A model generated the notes under the pieces. That model made no database searches. It was not told the origin of the DNA and was given only the letters and a program-made list of their open reading frames with translations. From NCBI GenBank assembly GCA_030691835.1, contig JAUYDO010000124.1:1-5034 (forward strand): a stretch of DNA of 5,034 nt, given 5' to 3'. This document shows, piece by piece, positions 1 through 5,034 of this stretch; within the stretch, counting starts at the first letter, position 1, and every line of letters starts with the position of its first letter. Position numbers and translations under genes: made by a program. This stretch comes from Dehalococcoidia bacterium. GTDB taxonomy: Bacteria > Chloroflexota > Dehalococcoidia > Dehalococcoidales > UBA3254.

Positions 1-7
1 TCTATCA

Positions 8-25
8 TGTCTCTTGTCAGAGACA
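8..25. repeat. Small perfect inverted repeat (hairpin)
   Basis: TGTCTC (8-13) and GAGACA (20-25) form a perfect 6-bp stem around a 6-base loop, TTGTCA. No T-run follows on either strand, so it does not look like an intrinsic terminator. It may be the edge of a repeat that continues left of the window. Function unknown. Confidence 0.4.
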
Positions 26-56
26 CCACAATGTATGAAAATATTCGTTAGCTTAT

Positions 57-183
57 CCCTTCTCCCTCGAGGGGAGAAGGTTAGAGCCTGCCCCGTACCT
101 GATACGGGGATGAGGGTGAACCCCTCACCTTAATCCTCTCCGTTCGGCTGAGCTCACGACGAAGCCCACAAGGGGCGAGGAGA
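57..183. repeat. REP-like cluster of nested palindromes
   Basis: Four short dyads are packed into about 130 bases. CCTTCTCCC/GGGAGAAGG (58-66/72-80) is a 9-bp stem with a 5-base loop. CCCCGTA/TACGGGG (91-97/103-109) is a 7-bp stem. TGAGGG/CCCTCA (111-116/122-127) is a 6-bp stem. A wider pair, TCCTC/GAGGA (134-138/177-181), encloses an imperfect dyad that starts TTCG (143-146), has GAGCTC at its centre (150-155) and ends CGAA (160-163). There is no coding potential worth calling. The wording resembles repetitive extragenic palindromes that I recall from many genomes, including Chloroflexota (CACCCTCATCC / TAACCTTCTCCC halves). The copy lies downstream of the minus-strand ATPase gene, a usual place for such repeats. 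Family identity is from memory, not from a search. Confidence 0.6.
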
Positions 184-276
184 CTATTAACTTCCTATTT
201 TCATAACAATGACGAATTGATGAGTCATTTACTAAGATATTCCTTTCCTTTTTGCGCAGGAGCTCAGATTAAAGTA

Positions 277-1260
277 CTAACGCCTAGTGCGTCTGCTGTG
301 CTGGCGCATCATCGCCTTAAAGACGTCGCTGACCTGCTCTTCCCTCATCTCTCTGCCGGTCACCTTGAGGAAGACGTCATCGAGGCTGGGGCGGCGCAGG
401 CTGACGCTCAGTATCTTGGTGCCGAACTCCTTGATGAACACGGGCAGGAACTCCTCGCCCCTCTCCACTTCGAAGGTCAGTCCGGCGTCGTCGTGCCTGG
501 CTTCAAGCTGGTAGCGGCGCTTTATCTCTTCGGCGGCTCTGGTGTCATCGTCCGTCTTCAGCGTGATGATGTCTCTCCCGACCGATATCTTGAGTTTCTC
601 CGGCGTGTCCATCGCCACCAGCTTGCCATGGTCGATGATGGCGATGCGGTCAGCCTTGTCCGCCTCGTCCATGTAGTGTGTGGTCATGAAGATGGTTGTT
701 CCCTCGCTGTCACGCATGTCCAGGATGTAGTCCCATATCCGGTTGCGCGTCTGGGGGTCGAGTCCCAGGGTCGGCTCGTCAAGAAACAGCACCTTCGGTG
801 AATGCAGAAGTCCTCTCGCCAGCTCTAGCCTCCGTTTCATGCCGCCGGAGAAGGTGCGCACCTCGCTGTTCCTCTTGTCCCAGAGCTCCATCATATTGAG
901 CAGTTGCTCGATTCTCAGTTCACGCACCCGCGACGGCACGTTATAGACCATAGCGTGGAAGCGCATATTCTGGATTGCGCTCAGGCGCTCGTCAAGGCTG
1001 GGGTCCTGGAAGACCAGCCCGATTGACTGCCTGACCTGGCTCTGTTGCCGGGCTACATCATAGCCGGCGATAAAAGCCCTGCCTGAGGTAGGCTTGAGCA
1101 GGGTGCAGAGGATATTTATAGTCGTGGTCTTACCGGCGCCGTTGGGTCCCAGGAAGCCAAAAAGCTCCCCCTCCGCCACGTTAAAGCTTATGTCGTTCAC
1201 AGCGGCAAGGTCGCCGAATTTCCTGACCAGGTTTTCAACAACAATAACGTAATCAGGCAT
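277..1260 (-). CDS. DrrA-type ABC transporter ATP-binding protein
   Basis: Cytoplasmic ATPase subunit of an ABC-2 type exporter of the daunorubicin-resistance (DrrA) family. It would hydrolyse ATP to drive export of a drug, lipid or polysaccharide by a partner permease; the substrate cannot be read from sequence. All nucleotide-binding motifs are intact in the 327 residues: Walker A GPNGAGKTT (38-46), Q-loop Q85 in VFQDPSLDE, signature FSGGMKRR (137-144), Walker B VLFLDEPTLGLDP (157-169) with D-loop, and H-loop H195 in TTHYMDEAD. The C-terminal extension ends in PSLDDVFLKVTGRE (291-304), typical of DrrA-like subunits, then a basic tail (HSRRTRR). Length is normal for the family. The ATG at 1260 is preceded only by a weak, distant GGCGGA. 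The padR gene lies 108 bases upstream on the same strand, suggesting co-transcription. The usual downstream permease gene is absent from the remaining 276 bases. Confidence 0.97.
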   Translation of the reverse strand: MPDYVIVVENLVRKFGDLAAVNDISFNVAEGELFGFLGPNGAGKTTTINILCTLLKPTSGRAFIAGYDVARQQSQVRQSIGLVFQDPSLDERLSAIQNMRFHAMVYNVPSRVRELRIEQLLNMMELWDKRNSEVRTFSGGMKRRLELARGLLHSPKVLFLDEPTLGLDPQTRNRIWDYILDMRDSEGTTIFMTTHYMDEADKADRIAIIDHGKLVAMDTPEKLKISVGRDIITLKTDDDTRAAEEIKRRYQLEARHDDAGLTFEVERGEEFLPVFIKEFGTKILSVSLRRPSLDDVFLKVTGREMREEQVSDVFKAMMRQHSRRTRR

Positions 1261-1293
1261 ATTGTATCAGTCCGCCAGGTTTTGCTCTATTTG

Positions 1294-1302
1294 ATTGTAA
1301 CA
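1294..1302 (-). promoter_or_regulatory. Possible extended -10 upstream of the ABC ATPase gene
   Basis: On the minus strand the sequence reads TGTTACAAT, an extended -10 (TGn plus TACAAT) that would start transcription about 27 bases before the ATPase start codon. No good -35 lies 16-18 bases upstream (CTCTGA at best). It could be a secondary promoter inside the padR-ATPase unit or a chance match. Confidence 0.25.
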
Positions 1303-1368
1303 TTTTTGGGATAGCCTCAGAGAATCCGGGATTTCTGAAACTCAGGCAGTCACTCTATCTCTCCGGTC

Positions 1369-1869
1369 TTATTTGCTGAGTATATCTTCAATTTCTTTAC
1401 GGGCTCGATTCAGCACATCTCGGACTTGCTCTAACTGCTCGGACTGCTGTAGCTTGCCGTCACGAGCACCGTGAACCAGGGTTTGAACCATGTCATGCAG
1501 TTCTCTGAAGAGGTCACGCACCTCATGTTTGAACGGGTGCTCAAACCGCCTGCCAAAACGTTCATGGATATCATGGACAGTTTTGCGATTCTCGTCCAGG
1601 TATTTTCGTCCCTCATCGGTAATCTCATAGACCTTTTTGCCGCCGTCCGGCTTTGAAGCAACATAGCCCATATCCTCCAGCATCTGGAGAGTGGGATATA
1701 TGGAGCCGGGACTCGGTGCATAGAAGCCGCTTCCTTTAGCTTCCATGTCTTTCATTATTTCGTAGCCGTGCTTGGGTTTATCCTTTAACAGGTCAAGAAT
1801 AATAAATTTCACGTCACCCCGTCCGAAAAATGGGTGACCGCCTTCTCCCAAATGAAACTTACGCCACAT
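1369..1869 (-). CDS. PadR-family transcriptional repressor
   Basis: Winged-helix DNA-binding regulator, 166 residues from the chosen start. The PadR domain is clear: VKFIILDLL (20-28), KHGYEIMKDME (33-43), the recognition-helix region PSPGSIYPTLQMLEDMGYV (52-70), and the wing KKVYEITDEGRKYL (78-91). Residues 92-166 are predicted helical and charged, as expected for the dimerisation part. A GTG at 1878 in the same frame would add three residues (MCK). I prefer the ATG at 1869 because AGGGTG lies six bases ahead of it, and that ribosome site itself contains the GTG. PadR proteins with an adjacent ABC exporter usually repress their own operon until a ligand binds. The perfect dyad at 1892-1912, between promoter and start, is the obvious operator. 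The ligand is unknown. Confidence 0.93.
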   Translation of the reverse strand: MWRKFHLGEGGHPFFGRGDVKFIILDLLKDKPKHGYEIMKDMEAKGSGFYAPSPGSIYPTLQMLEDMGYVASKPDGGKKVYEITDEGRKYLDENRKTVHDIHERFGRRFEHPFKHEVRDLFRELHDMVQTLVHGARDGKLQQSEQLEQVRDVLNRARKEIEDILSK

Positions 1870-1883
1870 TTTACACACCCTGT

Positions 1884-1920
1884 AATATTATGATATATCG
1901 TGACGATATATCTTGATATT
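1884..1920. promoter_or_regulatory. Probable PadR operator (21-bp perfect dyad within a 37-bp symmetry)
   Basis: GATATATCGT (1892-1901) and ACGATATATC (1903-1912) are exact inverted copies around a single central base. Outside them, three bases away on each side, AATAT (1884-1888) and ATATT (1916-1920) are again inverted copies, so the symmetry extends over 37 bases. It sits between the predicted padR -10 (1921-1926) and the padR start codon, covering the expected transcription start. A dimeric PadR bound here would block initiation. Binding by this particular PadR protein is inferred from position and symmetry. The outer arms are AT-rich and could be chance. Confidence 0.75.
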
Positions 1921-1950
1921 ACTATATTATAGTTATCGACGGTTTGTCAA
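1921..1950 (-). promoter_or_regulatory. Sigma70-like promoter of padR and the ABC ATPase gene
   Basis: On the minus strand a consensus -35, TTGACA (1950-1945), is followed after 18 bases by TATAGT (1926-1921). The expected start point is near 1914, inside the dyad operator. A second, better-looking hexamer TATAAT (1931-1926) is only 13 bases from the -35, so the TATAGT pairing is preferred. Confidence 0.6.
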
Positions 1951-1958
1951 GGTATTTA

Positions 1959-2007
1959 AACCATTATTTTCCCGCGAAACTCATTTCGCGGGTGCCTCAA
2001 CCATTAT
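1959..2007. repeat. Strong hairpin flanked by 9-bp direct repeats
   Basis: CCCGCGAAA (1971-1979) and TTTCGCGGG (1984-1992) form a perfect 9-bp stem with a 4-base loop, CTCA. The same nine bases, AACCATTAT, occur directly repeated on both sides (1959-1967 and 1999-2007), exactly 40 bases apart. The GC-rich stem stands out in an AT-rich region. No T-run follows on either strand (the plus strand has TTTT before the stem), so a terminator is unlikely. It lies upstream of the padR -35 and about 100 bases upstream of the oxidase gene. It could be a second regulator site or the relic of a small insertion. Confidence 0.55.
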
Positions 2008-2091
2008 CCATATACCAAGCCGGAACAAAGTTGCTGACGCCCTGCTATTCCGGTTATTTGCCCTAATCGAAAGGTTGAACTCCCGCACATA

Positions 2092-2100
2092 TGCTAAAAT
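2092..2100 (+). promoter_or_regulatory. Extended -10 promoter element of the L-2-hydroxyglutarate oxidase-like gene
   Basis: TGCTAAAAT is an extended -10 (TGn plus TAAAAT). The only -35-like hexamer, TTGAAC (2075-2080), is at a short 14-base spacing, so the extended element would have to carry recognition. Transcription would begin near 2107, almost on the ATG at 2109. Confidence 0.45.
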
Positions 2101-2108
2101 GTTTGCAT

Positions 2109-3236
2109 ATGAGTTACGAGGCGGATATTACCATTATCGGCGCCGGAGCGGTGGGGCTGGCTATCGCCGCGGAGCTTGCTCGCCATAGAAAAGACATACT
2201 GGTGCTGGAGAAGAATGAGTCTTTCGGCAGGGAGACCAGCAGTCGGCACAGCGGTGTCATTCACTCCGGCATCTACTATCCACAGGGCTCGTTAAAAGCG
2301 AAACTCTGCGTGGCGGGAAACCGCAAGCTGTACCGGTTGTGCCAGAGATACGGCATCGGTCACGACCGCCTGGGCAAGCTGATTGTAGCCGTCTCCAAGG
2401 ACGAACTGCCCGAGCTGGAGTCACTTTATAAGAAAGGTGTGGCTAATGGCGCCGAATCCCTGCGTCTAATCTCAAAGAGGGAAGTCAATGCCCTCGAGCC
2501 ATATGTGAGCGCCATAGCCGCCCTCTGGTCGCCGGACACCGGCATCATCGATTCATACGCCCTGATGCAGTGCTACGAGGTTCAAGCCGTAAGTAACGGG
2601 GCTCAAATAGCTTTCAAAACTAAGGCGGTCGGCACAGAAAGAGTGGCGTCTGGCTATAAGGTAGCAGTCGAGGATGAGTCAGGCACTTTTTCATTTGCCA
2701 GCAGGGTTCTCATAAACTGCGCCGGACTCTATAGCGATAAGGTGGCAGAGATGGCGGGCATAGACGTGGACAGGGCTGGCTACCGACTGCACTACTGCAA
2801 GGGCGAGTATTTCAGCGTCGGCGGTGGCATGAACAGGCTGGTGAAGCGGTTGATTTACCCGGTGCCGCCGGAGTCAACCGGTGTTGGCATCCATGTCACC
2901 CTGGACCTCGATGGCAGGATGAAGCTGGGTCCCGATGCCTATTACGTTGATGAGATAGACTACACCGTTGATTCACGGCACAAGCAGACATTCTACGAGG
3001 CGGTGAAGAGGTTCCTGCCCCAACTTGAGCCTGATGACCTGGAGCCGGACATGGCGGGCATCAGACCCAAGCTACAGGCGCCGGGCGAGGACTTCAGGGA
3101 CTTCGTGATTCGCGAGGAGAGCGATAAGGGACTGCCGGGCTTCATCAACCTCATCGGCATCGAGTCGCCGGGCATCACCGCCTCTCCGGCGATAGCCGAA
3201 TACGTGAGCGGGATGGTCAAGGAGCTCCTGGGCTAA
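2109..3236 (+). CDS. lhgO: FAD-dependent L-2-hydroxyglutarate dehydrogenase/oxidase family protein
   Basis: Flavoprotein of the DAO superfamily, LhgO/L2HGDH group. Family members oxidise L-2-hydroxyglutarate to 2-oxoglutarate, passing electrons to oxygen or a membrane acceptor, and act in metabolite repair or carbon recovery. The 375 residues begin with the FAD Rossmann fold: DITIIGAGAVG with GxGxxG at 11-16, and E34 ending the second strand (LVLEKN) for the ribose. Then come SSRHSGVIHSGIYY (44-57), the second FAD motif LINCAGLYSD (201-210), MAGIRPKL (315-322) and the C-terminal GIESPGITASPAIAEYV (350-366), close in pattern to L2HGDH proteins. No signal peptide or membrane helix. The ATG at 2109 is chosen over 2091 because the fold starts five residues later and the upstream -10 element would overlap 2091. 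No Shine-Dalgarno is visible. In an anaerobe the acceptor is unlikely to be oxygen. Substrate is assigned by family only; another 2-hydroxyacid or amine is possible. Confidence 0.9.
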   Translation: MSYEADITIIGAGAVGLAIAAELARHRKDILVLEKNESFGRETSSRHSGVIHSGIYYPQGSLKAKLCVAGNRKLYRLCQRYGIGHDRLGKLIVAVSKDELPELESLYKKGVANGAESLRLISKREVNALEPYVSAIAALWSPDTGIIDSYALMQCYEVQAVSNGAQIAFKTKAVGTERVASGYKVAVEDESGTFSFASRVLINCAGLYSDKVAEMAGIDVDRAGYRLHYCKGEYFSVGGGMNRLVKRLIYPVPPESTGVGIHVTLDLDGRMKLGPDAYYVDEIDYTVDSRHKQTFYEAVKRFLPQLEPDDLEPDMAGIRPKLQAPGEDFRDFVIREESDKGLPGFINLIGIESPGITASPAIAEYVSGMVKELLG

Positions 3237-3253
3237 CATCCCGGATGTCAGCC
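3231..3253. repeat. Hairpin overlapping the oxidase gene stop codon
   Basis: GGCTAACATC (3231-3240) pairs with GATGTCAGCC (3244-3253) with one A-C mismatch and a 3-base loop. The left arm includes the TAA stop. No T-run follows, so it is not a standard intrinsic terminator, although it could protect the 3' end of the mRNA. It runs directly into the REP-like fragment after it. Confidence 0.5.
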
Positions 3254-3275
3254 AAAGGACTCCTCGCAATGACAG
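3246..3275. repeat. REP-like fragment (GTCATTGCGAGGAG type)
   Basis: Read on the minus strand this contains TGTCATTGCGAGGAGTCC, which resembles the start of a repetitive extragenic palindrome I recall from many bacterial genomes. The ends TGTCA (3246-3250) and TGACA (3270-3274) are inverted copies. It appears to be one half or a degraded copy. Identification is from memory. Confidence 0.45.
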
Positions 3276-3290
3276 CCATTCTTCTGCCTC

Positions 3291-3320
3291 TTGAATAATA
3301 CCTCCCATTTGTTATATAAT
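3291..3320 (+). promoter_or_regulatory. Sigma70-like promoter of dnaN
   Basis: TTGAAT (3291-3296) and a perfect TATAAT (3315-3320) are 18 bases apart. Start is expected near A3328, giving a leader of about 40 bases. The leader contains a loopless AT palindrome, ATTTTTT-C-AAAAAAT (3336-3350), and then the GGGGGTG ribosome site. This gives dnaN its own promoter, separate from the oxidase gene before it. Confidence 0.65.
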
Positions 3321-3355
3321 TCGCCCTACCATAGCATTTTTTCAAAAAATATTTT

Positions 3356-3362
3356 GGGGGTG
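3356..3362 (+). promoter_or_regulatory. Ribosome binding site of dnaN
   Basis: GGGGGTG ends five bases before the ATG at 3368. A second ATG at 3364, in another frame, lies only two bases after the site, so it is unlikely to be used. The site supports 3368, where the conserved clamp N-terminus begins. Confidence 0.55.
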
Positions 3363-3367
3363 TATGA

Positions 3368-4501
3368 ATGAAATTATCCTGTATGCAAGAGCATCTTAAC
3401 TGGGGACTCAACGTAGTCCAGCGGGCGGTAGCCACGAGGGCAACTCTGCCCATAACCCAAAACGTCCTCATAGCTACGGACCAGTCCCGTCTGAAGCTGG
3501 CCGCTACCAACCTGGAGCTGGCAATCACCTGCTGGCTCGGAGCCAAGGTGGAGGAGGAAGGCGCAATCACCGTGCCCGCCAAGCTCCTCACCGAGTTCAT
3601 AAGCACTCTGCCCGCTGAAAAGGTGGACATCAACCTCGCTCCCAAGACCAAGGTGCTTGAGCTCCGGTGCGCCCGCTATGCCGCTCGCATCAGCGGTGTC
3701 GACGCCAGGGACTTCCCGCCCATTCCCGTTGTTGAGGAGGGTATAAGCACCAAAGTCGAAGTGGAAACCCTGCGGCAGGGCATCAGCCACGTCATCTTCG
3801 CCTCCGCAGCGGACGAGTCCCGCCCGGTGCTCACCGGTGTTGACACCAAGTTCGATGGCGAATCACTCACCCTCGCCGCCGCCGATGGCTTCCGCCTCGC
3901 CGTCTATAAACTGCCCCTTGCCGCAAAGGTGGGGCAGAGCGTCGAGGTCATTGTCCCGGCAAAGACCATGGCTGAGCTTAACCGGCTACTGGCTGAGCAG
4001 AAAGACCCAGTCGAGATACTGGTCAACCCGCGCAAGAGCCAGGCGCTCTTCAGGTTGAAGAACATCGAGATGGTCTCCCAGCTTGTCCAGGGCACCTTCC
4101 CCAAGTACGAACAGCTAATACCGCAGAGCTCCACCAACCAGGCGACCGTTGATGTCTCCGAGTTCCTGAGGGCAACCAGGACGGCGGCTATCTTCGCCCG
4201 CGACGGCAGTGGCATTGTGCGCATCATAGTCACCCCCGGCGGTGAGCTTACGCCGGGCAAGATGACCGTCTCAGCCCGCTCCGAGGAAATCGGCGATGAT
4301 GTCGGCGAGATTGACGCCGTGGTCAAGGGCGAGGAGGCGAAGATAGCCTTCAACGGCAAGTACCTGACCGATGTTCTCGGCGTCATCGGCGAGGCGCAGG
4401 TGGCGCTGGAGACGACCAGTCCCTCGAGCCCCGGCGTTCTCCGCCCCGTCGGCTCGGACAACTACATCCACGTCATAATGCCGATGTTTGTCCAGTGGTA
4501 A
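3368..4501 (+). CDS. dnaN: DNA polymerase III beta subunit (sliding clamp)
   Basis: Ring-shaped homodimeric clamp that encircles DNA and tethers the replicative polymerase and many repair proteins. The 377 residues (E. coli has 366) show the three-domain family pattern: an N-terminal domain with LPITQNVLIA (27-36), the hallmark ADESRPVLTGV (148-158), AADGFRLAV (171-179), and GTFPKYEQLIP (242-252) in the domain 2-3 region. The C-terminal HVIMPM (368-373) lines the pocket that holds clamp-binding peptides. The chain ends in FVQW after MPM, two residues longer than the E. coli MPMRL end. No frameshift or gap. In many bacteria dnaN follows dnaA; here the preceding gene is an oxidase, and the clamp has its own promoter and a good ribosome site. 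Confidence 0.97.
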   Translation: MKLSCMQEHLNWGLNVVQRAVATRATLPITQNVLIATDQSRLKLAATNLELAITCWLGAKVEEEGAITVPAKLLTEFISTLPAEKVDINLAPKTKVLELRCARYAARISGVDARDFPPIPVVEEGISTKVEVETLRQGISHVIFASAADESRPVLTGVDTKFDGESLTLAAADGFRLAVYKLPLAAKVGQSVEVIVPAKTMAELNRLLAEQKDPVEILVNPRKSQALFRLKNIEMVSQLVQGTFPKYEQLIPQSSTNQATVDVSEFLRATRTAAIFARDGSGIVRIIVTPGGELTPGKMTVSARSEEIGDDVGEIDAVVKGEEAKIAFNGKYLTDVLGVIGEAQVALETTSPSSPGVLRPVGSDNYIHVIMPMFVQW

Positions 4502-4531
4502 GATAATTGTAATTTAGGATATAGTAGGTTC

Positions 4532-4538
4532 AGAGGTG
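4532..4538 (+). promoter_or_regulatory. Ribosome binding site of the putative antitoxin gene
   Basis: AGAGGTG lies seven bases before the ATG at 4546 and fixes that start. A lone TATAGT at 4520-4525 could be a -10 for the toxin-antitoxin pair but has no matching -35. No terminator separates the pair from dnaN, so read-through from dnaN is possible. Confidence 0.55.
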
Positions 4539-4545
4539 TAGTGGC

Positions 4546-4752
4546 ATGAGCGCAAGTAAGCAGGAGCTAAGGAAAGTCGTTGGAGAACTTACTGAGGATG
4601 AGAGCCGAATACTTTTGAGATTTGCGGAATGGCTTCGAGAGCAAAAAGAAGAGCTTACTGATAAAGAGCTTGCCATACTGCGTAGAGGGGAACGGCAGAT
4701 TCGTAAGGGAGATTTTGTATGGTGGCGGGATGTCAAACGAACAAACGTTTAG
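4546..4752 (+). CDS. Putative antitoxin of a RelE/ParE-type toxin-antitoxin pair
   Basis: Small, highly charged, probably helical protein of 68 residues. I do not recognise a named antitoxin family. The assignment rests on context: it lies directly upstream of, and overlaps by 23 bases, a RelE/ParE-like toxin gene, the usual antitoxin-first order with translational coupling. The second half, LTDKELAILRRGERQIRKGD (37-56) followed by FVWWRDVKR (57-65), matches a pattern I recall from RelE-partner antitoxins: an LTxEE-type helix, a G-x-x-x-I-x-x-G stretch, then V-x-W/H-x-x-V-K-R. That part would wrap the toxin. Residues 1-36 may form the dimerising or DNA-binding part, but no clear helix-turn-helix or ribbon-helix-helix is visible. 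Composition is more AT-rich than dnaN, like its partner. A good ribosome site supports the start. Confidence 0.75.
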   Translation: MSASKQELRKVVGELTEDESRILLRFAEWLREQKEELTDKELAILRRGERQIRKGDFVWWRDVKRTNV

Positions 4753-5005
4753 GGTAGCTTTATCCAGGGAAGCTTATAAATATTACACGAAGGTTAGCAT
4801 AATTACTGCTGAAAGGCTTGATAAGTGTTTCGCTAACCTTGAAAACGAGCCAATTACGGGGTCAAACATAAAACCTCTCAAGCAAATGGCAGGGAAATAC
4901 AGGTATAGAATCGGAAATCTCAGGGTAATTTATGAGATTGATATTATAAAAAGAACTGTCAATGTAATTGCCATTCTACCTCGTGGACAGGCATATAAAA
5001 AATAA
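4730..5005 (+). CDS. RelE/ParE-family toxin
   Basis: Predicted type II toxin of 91 residues, the usual size for this fold. The C-terminal half carries the family pattern: LKQMAGKYRYRIGNLRVIYEID (50-71), giving the core strands with R58, R60, R65 and Y68, then TVNVIAILPRGQAYKK (76-91) with R85 and Y89 where RelE proteins keep catalytic Arg/Tyr residues. RelE members cleave mRNA on the ribosome; ParE members, of the same fold, poison gyrase. The Arg- and Tyr-rich end favours the mRNA-cleaving type, but this is not certain. The frame stays open upstream to 4622, but the ATG at 4730 is chosen: upstream residues do not resemble a toxin and would overlap most of the antitoxin. GGTGG lies four bases ahead of it. 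The gene is markedly AT-rich (18 of 60 G+C at 4921-4980, by hand count), unlike dnaN, suggesting acquisition. Confidence 0.88.
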   Translation: MSNEQTFRVALSREAYKYYTKVSIITAERLDKCFANLENEPITGSNIKPLKQMAGKYRYRIGNLRVIYEIDIIKRTVNVIAILPRGQAYKK

Positions 5006-5034
5006 GTCTTACGGGTAGTCCTTGGAATCGGGAC

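Noticed and set aside
217..801. 194-codon open frame on the plus strand
   Set aside because: It lies almost wholly opposite the ABC ATPase gene, whose motifs are all intact; the translated product has no recognisable domain.
1314..1347. Imperfect hairpin between padR and the ABC gene (AATCC/GGATT core with AGGC/GCCT-type outer pairs)
   Set aside because: It has mismatches and bulges and no T-run, so it is not a credible terminator.
1870..1878. GTG start for padR at 1878
   Set aside because: It overlaps the AGGGTG ribosome site that is well spaced for the ATG at 1869; it cannot be excluded but adds only three residues.
2004..2012. TTATCCATA, one mismatch from a DnaA box, upstream of the oxidase gene
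   Set aside because: Only one such site was seen, with no cluster or AT-rich unwinding array, so there is no support for an origin despite dnaN being in the window.
1913..2188. 91-codon plus-strand frame through the padR-oxidase gap
   Set aside because: It overlaps the start of the oxidase gene in another frame, spans the promoter and hairpin, and has low-complexity Arg/Gly/Tyr content without a ribosome site.
3217..3651. 144-codon minus-strand frame opposite the start of dnaN
   Set aside because: Opposite strand of a well-conserved gene, and it would run through the dnaN promoter; no domain visible.
3904..4461. 185-codon minus-strand frame opposite the end of dnaN
   Set aside because: Ser/Thr-rich shadow typical of the complement of a GC-rich gene.
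4622..4729. Upstream in-frame extension of the toxin gene by 36 codons
   Set aside because: The extension lies inside the antitoxin gene in another frame and does not resemble RelE/ParE; ATG 4730 gives the normal family length.
5006..5034. GTCC/GGAC pair at the right edge after the toxin gene
   Set aside because: A four-base stem cut by the window end is too little to call a terminator or repeat.

Overview
The window is ordinary bacterial chromosome with six protein genes, no RNA gene and no CRISPR array. Gene content, moderately high GC in the core genes and palindromic repeat debris in the gaps fit a Dehalococcoidia-like member of the Chloroflexota. That placement is inferred from general resemblance only; no sequence search was possible.

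Left part (1-1869, genes on the minus strand). Positions 1-276 hold no convincing gene. They carry a small hairpin at 8-25 and a compact cluster of palindromes at 57-183 that looks like REP elements nested in one another. Next come a DrrA-type ABC transporter ATPase (277-1260) and, upstream of it on the same strand, a PadR-family repressor (1369-1869). They read as a padR-ATPase unit: the repressor probably controls itself and the exporter ATPase. No permease follows the ATPase within the window.

Divergent control region (1870-2108). It contains a perfect 21-bp dyad inside a 37-bp larger symmetry, next to a sigma70-like promoter for padR. It also contains a strong 9-bp-stem hairpin flanked by 9-bp direct repeats, and an extended -10 element so close to the next start codon that the mRNA may be leaderless.

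Right part (2109-5034, plus strand). An FAD-dependent L-2-hydroxyglutarate dehydrogenase/oxidase-like gene (2109-3236) is followed by a REP-like gap with a good promoter, then dnaN, the DNA polymerase III sliding clamp (3368-4501). After 44 bases comes an overlapping small pair: a 68-residue putative antitoxin and a 91-residue RelE/ParE-type toxin. The pair is clearly more AT-rich than dnaN and is probably a later arrival. The last 29 bases hold no gene.

The genes form three functional blocks (regulated export; metabolite repair next to replication; toxin-antitoxin) rather than one pathway. I see no clearly new system. The most interesting non-coding structures are the control region between padR and the oxidase gene and the nested repeat cluster at the left end.
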